In this document: in pieces, positions 57,619 to 64,000 of the stretch | Position numbering within the stretch: position 1 is the first letter of the stretch | How the letters are laid out: each line of letters starts with the position of its first letter | Assembly (NCBI GenBank): GCA_038562165.1 | Contig: JBCFAO010000014.1 | Location: 1-64,000, forward strand | DNA from: WRMS01 sp038562165 | GTDB lineage: Bacteria; Bacillota; Peptococcia; DRI-13; UBA5745 | DNA: 64,000 nucleotides | Direction: 5' to 3' | Notes under the pieces: model-generated | The model's database searches: none | Seen by the model: only the letters and a program-made list of their open reading frames with translations | Told to the model about the DNA's origin: nothing | Made by a program: the position numbers and the translations under genes

Positions 57619-58484
57619 AATCCCCGGTAGCCTTCCGGCCGGAAGCTGCCCCGGCGGCGGGCTTCCTCCAGCTGGGCCAGCAGCCGCTGCCGGTCGGCGT
57701 TGAGGGTCCCGGCCAGGGTGACGTAGTTGGAGGCATGGTTGGAGCGGAGCACTGTGCCCTCGCTGTCTATTTCCGACAGAAACAGATGGGTTTCCTCCAG
57801 GACTTCCTGGGGAGTCAGCAGCATAAAGCTGCCGTCGGCAATGGCATCAGCCAAAGGCGTACCCTCATGGATCATCAGCGTCAAAAGACCCACGTATTCC
57901 GGCTTGATGGCGCTGACCAATTTAGCCGAGTTGAGGGCATGTTCCCGCAAACGCTTTTGGCCCCCCAGGCCGGAGATCAGAGTCAGGGAGACCTTTATGC
58001 CGGCGGCTTTTAACCGGAGGCCCGCTTCAATAATTTCGGCAGCGGTGGCGCCTTTTTGTACATCCAACAGCACCTGGTCGTCGCCGGATTCGGCGCCGAT
58101 GTAGACCATTTCCAGGCCGGCCTGCTGTAAGGACCTTAGCTCTTCCACACTTTTGCCCAGCACATCGGCGGGAGCGCCATAAATGGTGATGCGCTCACAT
58201 TCCGGAAAGATGTCTTTGGCAGCCTTAAGTACCTGCAGCAGGTCGGCGGTCTTGACGATCAGAGCATCGCCGTCGGCCAGAAAGATCCGCTTTACGGGCT
58301 GGCCGCCTCTTCCTTTTATGTAATTAAAGTCCTGGAGCACCTCCTCCACAGGCCGGATACGGAAGCTCTTATCTTTATACATGGAACAAAAGGTGCAATT
58401 ATTGCGGGCGCAGCCGATGGTAAGCTGGATAATCAGGCTGTAAGCCTCGCTGGGGGGCCGGTAAACGGTTCCTTCGTAAAACAT
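57615..58484 (-). CDS. Radical SAM protein
   Basis: The 289-residue protein binds a 4Fe-4S cluster through Cys-x4-Cys-x2-Cys in TIGCARNNCTFCSMYKD, a spacing used by a COG1032-like radical SAM group, and has FLADGDALIV, YIGAESGDDQVL and LTLISGLGGQ of the SAM barrel. The reaction is unknown. It overlaps the MGMT-like gene (ATGA), so the two are co-translated, possibly in nucleic-acid or modified-base metabolism, though that is only context. Confidence 0.88.
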   Translation of the reverse strand: MFYEGTVYRPPSEAYSLIIQLTIGCARNNCTFCSMYKDKSFRIRPVEEVLQDFNYIKGRGGQPVKRIFLADGDALIVKTADLLQVLKAAKDIFPECERITIYGAPADVLGKSVEELRSLQQAGLEMVYIGAESGDDQVLLDVQKGATAAEIIEAGLRLKAAGIKVSLTLISGLGGQKRLREHALNSAKLVSAIKPEYVGLLTLMIHEGTPLADAIADGSFMLLTPQEVLEETHLFLSEIDSEGTVLRSNHASNYVTLAGTLNADRQRLLAQLEEARRRGSFRPEGYRGF

Positions 58485-58608
58485 GATCTGCCTCCAAAAA
58501 ATTAATAAATAATCAGTCGAAACTCTTGGCTTGTATTTCCGGTGTAAAGGCTATATCATTTAGGTTAATGGAAATGCCTAAAAATTGCAATGGTCTGAGG
58601 GAGGAATT

Positions 58609-59490
58609 ATGGATATTGAAAAAAGAATCGCCGTGCTGATCGACGCCGACAATGTATCCTATAAATATATCAAGCCGATTTTGAATGAGTTGTCCAAGTA
58701 TGGCATACCTACTTATAAAAGGATTTACAGCGATTGGACCAAGCCGGAAATGGGCAGCTGGAAAAGCCTGCTTTTGACGTATTCCATTACTCCGGTGCAG
58801 CAATACAGCTATACCAGCGGCAAAAATGCCACCGACTCCGCTTTGATTATTGACGCCATGGATATTCTATATACGGGCCATGTGGACAGCTTCTGCATCG
58901 TTTCCAGCGACAGTGACTTCACCAGATTGGCGGCCCGGCTGAGGGAGGCCGGCCGGCAGGTCATCGGCATGGGCGAGAAAAAGACGCCTCAGCCCTTTAT
59001 CTCCGCCTGCGAGGTCTTTAAGTATTTGGAAGTGCTGGTTTCCGATGAAGTGCTGGCGGCAGATGAGGAAGAGGCCGGCAACGGCGCCGGCGCCAAAGGG
59101 AGCAAAAATCTGGCTTTGGCGGAAGCCGCTGCCCAATCCAACATCGCCAGCCGGGAGGAGATCGTCAAGGTGATCCGAAAGATCGTGGAAGACACCTCGG
59201 AAGAGGACGGCTGGGCTTTCCTGGGCATGGTAGGCAGCGTCCTCAATAAGCAGCAGCCGGACTTTGATTCCCGCAATTACGGTTACCCCAAGCTGACCCA
59301 GTTTGTCAAATCCCTGGGCGCTTTCGATATTGAGCACCGGGCCACCAATAACCCCAGCGTCAAGCATACGTATATAAGAAACAAGGATGGGGAAGCGGCT
59401 CCGGCTAAGCAGGACAAGCCGGCCAAGCCCATCGGCAAGCTGACCTTCAGGCAGAGCAAGCAGTCAAAAGCCGCCGCTAAAAGGAAGTAA
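58609..59490 (+). CDS. NYN-domain putative RNase with LOTUS/OST-HTH domain
   Basis: The protein (293 residues) has an N-terminal NYN (PIN-like) nuclease domain with its acidic residues in place: LIDADN (Asp12, Asp14), Asp76 in ATDSALI and SSDSDF (Asp101, Asp103). An acidic Gly/Ala linker (about 140-165) leads to a LOTUS/OST-HTH domain (about 185-262, SREEIVKVIRKIVEDTSEED and GYPKLTQFVKSLGAFDI) and a Lys-rich tail. LOTUS domains bind RNA, including G-quadruplex RNA. It is probably an RNA-directed endonuclease. GGAGGAATT fixes the start. Confidence 0.9.
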   Translation: MDIEKRIAVLIDADNVSYKYIKPILNELSKYGIPTYKRIYSDWTKPEMGSWKSLLLTYSITPVQQYSYTSGKNATDSALIIDAMDILYTGHVDSFCIVSSDSDFTRLAARLREAGRQVIGMGEKKTPQPFISACEVFKYLEVLVSDEVLAADEEEAGNGAGAKGSKNLALAEAAAQSNIASREEIVKVIRKIVEDTSEEDGWAFLGMVGSVLNKQQPDFDSRNYGYPKLTQFVKSLGAFDIEHRATNNPSVKHTYIRNKDGEAAPAKQDKPAKPIGKLTFRQSKQSKAAAKRK

Positions 59491-59591
59491 GGGATAGCGG
59501 GTCTGGGAGGCGGAAGGGGCCGGCTGTATTGTCGGCGGTGCCGGAGTTGGCCAACGCTGTCCGGTGTTATCCGGCGATTTCCGGCGGTGAA

Positions 59592-59824
59592 ATGTGCAAA
59601 ATTTGCGGTTGTATGTAAGTGGCCGCAACTAGGTGAGCAAAATTTACGGTTGTGTGTAGGTGCATTTGACGGATCCCGAATTTTTTGCGAAAAGCGGCCT
59701 TAATTTGGCATGGAACCAAAAATATTGCACTCTTTCAAAAAGAGAGCCGGGGAAATTCACCCACAAGCGAAAAATTTGCACAGGCTGTGGCGAAGATCTC
59801 CACACAACCGAAAAAATTGAACAA
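59592..59824. repeat. Array of facing ~25-bp elements on a 41-bp grid (locus 2)
   Basis: Plus-strand copies have the CGGTTG core at 59606 and 59647, and a decayed copy at 59688 (exactly 41 bp steps). Minus-strand copies have CAAGCG at 59764 and CAACCG at 59805, again 41 bp apart, with one off-grid partial copy near 59713. Element sequence and facing layout match 25498-25845. Confidence 0.8.
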
Positions 59825-59928
59825 AATCAGGGGGGCACTGCCGGCCACTGTCCCCGGCCGGAACTCCAGCCAAGCTGCATGCCGGGGCCATGTGCTAAAG
59901 TGGTGTGCTGAAATCCGCGTAATAAAAG

Positions 59929-59954
59929 GGAGCTGTCTCATTTGAGACAGCTCC
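59929..59954. terminator. Bidirectional terminator between NYN gene and V-ATPase operon
   Basis: GGAGCTGTCTCA / TGAGACAGCTCC, a perfect 12-bp stem on a TT centre, with TTTTT on the plus side and TTTTATT on the minus side. It ends the V-ATPase transcript. Confidence 0.9.
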
Positions 59955-60022
59955 TGGTCTTTTTAGCGGTGGTGTTAAATCATCTGGCAGGCGCCGGGCT
60001 ATTTGCCCGGTTATTTCCCGAA

Positions 60023-60730
60023 CTATTTTTTCGCCTCAAAGCTGAGGCAGTGGGCTTCGTAGACCTCCTGGTCCTGCCGGAGGTTTTTCTGACGCTGCTC
60101 TTCCAGCATCATATCCTTTACCTTCATGAGCCGGGAAGTATTGCCCCGCTCATTTTCCTCCAGCTTCATCCGGATGTACTTGATGGTTTCCTCAAGCTGG
60201 GGAATCATCACATATTCCAGGGCGTTGACCCGGCGGCGGGTTTTCTCGATTTCCTGGGCCAGCATCTGGGCGGTTTTTTCCGACTGAGCCAGTTCCAGCA
60301 GATCCTGGAGGGTCTGGGATAAAGTCAGGACCGCATCATCCAGCTCCCCGGAGGTGGTGGCAAAACCGTAGGGAAAAATCTCGGCGGGATCGTCGCTTTT
60401 CATTTTGAACTGGTAGACCGGCACGTTAACGGACATGATGTTTTTGGTGCACAGCTCCAGGGAAACGCTCTGCTTGGGATACATCAAAGCTTCCTCCAGC
60501 ATCTCCGGCGACATGACGGCGCTGGCAATGGTGAAGCTGCGGTGGGCTTTTTGCAGGGCCTTTTCCACTTTTTTGCGGAGCTCCAGGTTGTGGCGGACGA
60601 TCTCCAGGAACTGCCGCATCAGCTCATCCCGCTTATCTTTCAGCAGCTTATGACCTCGTCTGGCCGTGGCCAGCCGCCGTTTCAACCGGGTCTGCTCCAT
60701 CCGGGTGGGGTTTACATTAAGGCGCGCCAT
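60023..60730 (-). CDS. atpD: V-type ATP synthase subunit D
   Basis: The 235-residue, mostly helical protein matches V/A-type subunit D: ARLNVNPTRMEQTRLKRRLA at the N-terminus, the long coiled coil and INALEYVMIP-like VNALEYVMIPQLEETIKYIR near the C-terminus. It is the central rotor shaft joining the catalytic head to the membrane ring. It follows atpB by 13 bp. AGGAGGG precedes the ATG. Confidence 0.95.
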   Translation of the reverse strand: MARLNVNPTRMEQTRLKRRLATARRGHKLLKDKRDELMRQFLEIVRHNLELRKKVEKALQKAHRSFTIASAVMSPEMLEEALMYPKQSVSLELCTKNIMSVNVPVYQFKMKSDDPAEIFPYGFATTSGELDDAVLTLSQTLQDLLELAQSEKTAQMLAQEIEKTRRRVNALEYVMIPQLEETIKYIRMKLEENERGNTSRLMKVKDMMLEEQRQKNLRQDQEVYEAHCLSFEAKK

Positions 60731-60743
60731 TTAAAACCCCTCC

Positions 60744-62120
60744 TTAATCTTTGATGGGCCAGTATTTTTCAATAATCTCCGGCTTGATACGCTTCAGCTC
60801 ATTTTTGGGCAGGATGGTCAGCAGCTCCCAGCCCAGATCCAGAGTCTCCTCGATGGAGCGGTTGGTATCGTAACCCTGGGAAACGTAACGTCTCTCAAAG
60901 GCCTCGGCAAATTGAGCGTACTTTTTGTCCACATCCGTCAGAGCGGCTTCACCTAAAATGGTCATCAGCTCTTTGGCGTCCTTGCCTTTGGCATAAGCGG
61001 CAAATAGCTGGTTCATGGTGCCGGCGTGGTCTTCCCTGGTCTTGCCGGCGCCGATGCCCTTATCCTTCAGACGGGACAAAGAAGGCAGCACGTCGATGGG
61101 CGGCGTCAGGCCTTTGCGGTAAAGCTCCCGGGAGAGGATGATCTGGCCTTCGGTAATGTAACCGGTAAGGTCGGGAATGGGATGGGTTTTGTCATCTTCC
61201 GGCATGGACAGGATGGGGATCATGGTGATGGAGCCATCGTTGTCCAGACGGCGGCCGGCTCTTTCGTACATGGTGGCCAAGTCTGTGTAGAGATAACCGG
61301 GATAGCCCCGGCGGCCTGGTACTTCTTTGCGGGCGGCGGAAACCTCCCGCAGAGCTTCGGCGTAGTTGGTAATATCGGTGATGATGACCAGCACCTGCAT
61401 CTTCTTTTCGTAGGCCAGGTACTCCGCCGCAGTCAAAGCCATACGGGGGGTGGCGATACGTTCGATGGCCGGGTCGTTGGCCAGGTTCATAAACAATACG
61501 GTACGGTCAATAGCGCCGGTACGTTTGAAGTCGGAGATGAAGAAGTCGGCTTCTTCAAAGGTAATGCCCACAGCGGCAAACACAACGGCAAACTTGGAAT
61601 CCTCGGACAGCACCTTGGCCTGGCGGGCAATCTGAGCGCCCAGATTGGCGTGGGGCATACCGGAGCCGGAGAATACCGGCAGCTTCTGGCCGCGAACCAG
61701 GGTATTTAAGCCGTCGATGGCGGAAATGCCGGTCTGGATAAACTCATTGGGATAGTCCCGGGCAGCGGGGTTGGTAGGCAGGCCGTTGATATCCATTTTC
61801 TTTTCGGCCAGAATCTCCGGGCCGCCGTCAATGGGGTTGCCCATGCCGTCGAAAACCCGGCCCAGCATATCGCCGGAAACTGCCAGCTCAATGCCGTGAC
61901 CCAAAAACCGGACTTTGGAGCCGGCCAGATTGATGCCGGAGGAGCTTTCAAAAAGCTGAACCAGAGCATTGCTGCCGTTGATTTCCAGAACCCGGCAGCG
62001 GCGGGTTTCGCCGTTTTGCAGCTGGATTTCTCCTAATTCGTCGTAGGTGACGTTTTCCACATCCCGAATCAGCATCAGAGGGCCGGCTACTTCCTGTATA
62101 GTACGATATTCCTTAATCAC
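60744..62120 (-). CDS. atpB: V-type ATP synthase subunit B
   Basis: The 458-residue regulatory subunit has EIQLQNGETRRCRVLEINGS, IDGLNTLVRGQKLPVFSGSG (the P-loop-like segment without GKT, as in B subunits) and RRGYPGYLYTDLATMYERAG. It alternates with subunit A in the hexameric head and does not catalyse. The start is GTG overlapping the atpA stop (GTGA), so translation is coupled. Confidence 0.96.
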   Translation of the reverse strand: MIKEYRTIQEVAGPLMLIRDVENVTYDELGEIQLQNGETRRCRVLEINGSNALVQLFESSSGINLAGSKVRFLGHGIELAVSGDMLGRVFDGMGNPIDGGPEILAEKKMDINGLPTNPAARDYPNEFIQTGISAIDGLNTLVRGQKLPVFSGSGMPHANLGAQIARQAKVLSEDSKFAVVFAAVGITFEEADFFISDFKRTGAIDRTVLFMNLANDPAIERIATPRMALTAAEYLAYEKKMQVLVIITDITNYAEALREVSAARKEVPGRRGYPGYLYTDLATMYERAGRRLDNDGSITMIPILSMPEDDKTHPIPDLTGYITEGQIILSRELYRKGLTPPIDVLPSLSRLKDKGIGAGKTREDHAGTMNQLFAAYAKGKDAKELMTILGEAALTDVDKKYAQFAEAFERRYVSQGYDTNRSIEETLDLGWELLTILPKNELKRIKPEIIEKYWPIKD

Positions 62121-63892
62121 TGGACGTCACCTCCTGCTTCGATGAGAGCATCGATCTGAGCCGTCATCTCTTCCATAATAAAGCCAAAGACTTTCTCATA
62201 TTCGCTTTCGTCAACGTCTTTGGCCCGGCCGATTTTATCCCGGGCGGGAATGCTGAAGAGCTTGTTCATGTCGGCGCAGGCGTCTAAAGCAACCTTACCC
62301 TGGCGGTTATATTCCAGGATTAGACGGAGGAGAGCAAACTGCTTGCCGAAAGGAGTATAAGCGTCCGTGTCCACGAAAGCGTTTTGCTGCAGGAAGTCTT
62401 CCCGGATCATTCTGGCTGTTTCCATGGTGAGACGGTCCTGCGGTGATAAGGCGTCGATACCGACTAAACGCACGATTTCATTGAGCTCGCTTTCCTGCTG
62501 CAGCAGCCGCATGGTCTCGCCCCGCTGGGTCATAAAGTCCTTATGGACGTTTTCGTTAAACCAGCCGGCCAGACGGTCTTCATACAGCGAATAGCTGTTC
62601 AGCCAGTTGATGGCGGGGAAATGGCGGGCATAGGCCAGGCTGGCGTCCAGGCCCCAGAAGACCTTAACGATACGCAAGGTAGCCTGGGAAACCGGTTCGG
62701 AGATATCGCCGCCGGGAGGTGAAACGGCGCCGATGGCGCTTAAAGCAGCCCGGCGGTCGTCGCTGCCCAGGCAGCGGACGTAACCGGCCCGTTCATAAAA
62801 CTGAGCCAAACGGGAGGATAGGTAGGCGGGATAGCCTTCCTCACCGGGCATCTCTTCCAGACGGCCGGACATCTCGCGCAAGGCCTCGGCCCAACGGGAA
62901 GTGGAGTCGGCGATAACGGCTACGGAATAGCCCATATCCCGGAAGTATTCGGCGATGGTGATGCCTGTATAAACGGAAGCTTCACGGGCGGCCACCGGCA
63001 TGTCGGAAGTATTGGCAATCAAAACAGTACGCTTCATCAGACTCTCGCCGGTACGGGGGTCTTTCAGCTCCGGGAATTCCCGCAGTACGTCGGTCATCTC
63101 ATTGCCCCGCTCGCCGCAGCCGATATAAACCACGATTTCCACGTCGGACCATTTGGCCAGCTGATGCTGAACCACGGTCTTGCCGGAGCCGAAGGGGCCG
63201 GGAACGGCGGCGGTGCCGCCTTTAGCGATGGGAAAAAGGGTGTCGATGACCCGCTGGCCCGTATTCATGGGCACGTTGGGAGGCAGCTTTTCTTTATAAG
63301 GACGGCCTACCCGGACCGGCCATTTTTGCATCATGGTCAAAGGAGCTTCCGAGCCATCGGCCAAGGTCAAAATACCAACGGTATCTTTGACCGTAAACTC
63401 CCCTTCTTTAATCTCTTTGATGGTGCCGGCCATTTTGGGGGGAATCATAACTTTATGGCGTATGATGCTGGTTTCCTGAACCTCGCCGATGATATCGCCG
63501 CCCACCACTTTGGTGCCGGGCTGCACTGTGGGTTCGAATTTCCACAGCTTGGTGTAGCTGATGGGAGGCACCTGGATGCCTCTGGTGATGCTGGAGCCGG
63601 CGATTGCCCGGATGGCTTCCAAAGGCCTCTGGATGCCGTCGTAAATGGTTTCAATCATACCGGGGCCTAATTCTACGGACAGAGGAGAACCGGTGGTGGC
63701 TACCACGTCGCCGGGGCCGATACCAGCAGTTTCTTCATATACCTGGATGGAGGCCTGATCGCCCCTCATCTCCAGGATTTCACCGATCAGCTTTTGGCTG
63801 CCCACCTGAACCACGTCAAACATATTGGCGTCTTTCAGGCCTGTGGCAGTAATCAGCGGACCGGCCACCTTTAGTATTTTGCCTGTTTGCAT
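62117..63892 (-). CDS. atpA: V-type ATP synthase catalytic subunit A
   Basis: The protein (591 residues) has Walker A in VPGPFGSGKTVVQHQLA, the subunit A-specific non-homologous region (about 110-190), GCGERGNEMTDVLREFPEL and ADSTSRWAEALREMSGRLEE. It is the ATP-binding catalytic subunit. ATG at 63892 (MQTGKILKVAGPL) with GGTGGGTGA upstream is preferred; an in-frame GTG at 63907 would overlap nothing but lacks a good site. In anaerobes this complex may make ATP or pump protons or sodium ions. Confidence 0.96.
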   Translation of the reverse strand: MQTGKILKVAGPLITATGLKDANMFDVVQVGSQKLIGEILEMRGDQASIQVYEETAGIGPGDVVATTGSPLSVELGPGMIETIYDGIQRPLEAIRAIAGSSITRGIQVPPISYTKLWKFEPTVQPGTKVVGGDIIGEVQETSIIRHKVMIPPKMAGTIKEIKEGEFTVKDTVGILTLADGSEAPLTMMQKWPVRVGRPYKEKLPPNVPMNTGQRVIDTLFPIAKGGTAAVPGPFGSGKTVVQHQLAKWSDVEIVVYIGCGERGNEMTDVLREFPELKDPRTGESLMKRTVLIANTSDMPVAAREASVYTGITIAEYFRDMGYSVAVIADSTSRWAEALREMSGRLEEMPGEEGYPAYLSSRLAQFYERAGYVRCLGSDDRRAALSAIGAVSPPGGDISEPVSQATLRIVKVFWGLDASLAYARHFPAINWLNSYSLYEDRLAGWFNENVHKDFMTQRGETMRLLQQESELNEIVRLVGIDALSPQDRLTMETARMIREDFLQQNAFVDTDAYTPFGKQFALLRLILEYNRQGKVALDACADMNKLFSIPARDKIGRAKDVDESEYEKVFGFIMEEMTAQIDALIEAGGDVQ

Positions 63893-63907
63893 ATCGTTAT
63901 CACCCAC

Positions 63908-64000
63908 CTATTCGTTCTTTAATATATTGGAGCCCACGGCTTTTTCCACAGCCTTGTTAACATTTTCGATACCAATGCCCAAAGAGCCGGTTTTGCCGGG
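63908..64000 (-). CDS. atpF: V-type ATP synthase subunit F, C-terminal end (partial)
   Basis: The last 30 codons of a gene entering from the right edge encode PGKTGSLGIGIENVNKAVEK and end SNILKNE. This is the C-terminal helix of V/A-type subunit F, which precedes subunit A in the usual F-A-B-D order. Its stop lies 15 bp before the atpA ATG. Confidence 0.85.
   Translation of the reverse strand, partial: PGKTGSLGIGIENVNKAVEKAVGSNILKNE

Larger units (their letters stand above)
59491..60022. other. Gene-free region between the NYN gene and V-ATPase operon
   Basis: It holds CCGG-rich sequence (59495-59590), the second 41-bp-periodic element array (59592-59824), a bidirectional terminator (59929-59954) and a CCGGGC/GCCCGG hairpin (59994-60010). 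No gene was recognised; the open frames here run through the repeats. Confidence 0.75.

Noticed and set aside
59660..59945. Overlapping short frames on both strands
   Set aside because: They read through the second repeat array and a terminator and show no family resemblance or start site.
1..64000. tRNA genes, insertion sequences or prophage
   Set aside because: I looked for T-arm motifs, cloverleaf-like stems, transposase or integrase motifs and phage structural genes in the gaps and found none that hold up.

Overview
The window is a stretch of chromosome from an endospore-forming member of the Bacillota, most likely class Clostridia. The evidence is a sporulation/division block (HU, RqcP, SpoIID-like, YabP, YabQ, DivIC, S1 protein, SpoIIE), an anaerobe-style V-type ATPase operon, Gram-positive lipoprotein signals and Shine-Dalgarno sites close to AGGAGG. 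I cannot place the family from sequence alone. No phage, insertion sequence, CRISPR array or tRNA gene was seen.

Layout. 1-511: 3' end of a 23S rRNA, a spacer holding an unusual imperfect palindromic element, 5S rRNA and a terminator. 606-4834: a sigma-54 activator, then a sodium:solute symporter behind a clear -24/-12 promoter, then an enolase-superfamily enzyme. 4944-11075: conserved block yabN(mazG)-HU-rqcP-spoIID-like-yabP-yabQ-divIC-S1-ppx, with a sigma-E-like promoter before yabP. 11301-16105: AT-richer block on the minus strand (redox-disulfide protein, ArsP-like permease, ArsR regulator, lipoprotein, DUF4062 protein, cysteine-less thioredoxin-fold lipoprotein) that interrupts the sporulation block and looks acquired. 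16669-21127: CotS-like kinase, a second probable spore protein and SpoIIE. 21287-25250: ketopantoate reductase and two exported proteins with tandem stalk domains. 25998-31838: a compact malonyl-CoA operon (acpP, accB, accC, accD, accA, a FabK/NMO-like flavoprotein, MarR regulator) behind a perfect 34-bp palindrome. 32057-40276: translation and one-carbon genes (rpmE, yqhQ, prfA, a prmC-sua5 fusion, rpiB, a 27-residue membrane ORF, ywlG, glyA, comEB, MazG-like). 40344-45223: LarA racemase homologue, SLC13-like transporter and cog3964 amidohydrolase divergent from a LysR regulator. 45377-47512: DUF6132 protein, VanX dipeptidase and DUF819 transporter. 47849-53963: sulfur block cysE, xdhC, nifS, mnmA and an Rrf2 regulator divergent from a Cys/Met PLP enzyme. 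53953-59490: GGDEF protein, VanW, MGMT-like protein, radical SAM protein and NYN-LOTUS protein. 60023-64000: V-ATPase subunits D, B, A and the end of F.

The most striking unexplained signal is a pair of intergenic arrays (25498-25845 and 59592-59824). Each holds degenerate copies of a ~24-26 bp element, mostly on an exact 41-bp grid (about four helical turns). In both arrays plus-oriented copies come first and minus-oriented copies follow, so the two halves face each other. The most testable metabolic proposal is the LysR-controlled amidohydrolase/transporter/LarA cluster, which I read as uptake, deacylation and racemisation of O-acylated 2-hydroxy acids. A third genome-level pattern is the repeated presence of Ala/Gly/Glu-rich inserts at domain junctions of otherwise ordinary enzymes.
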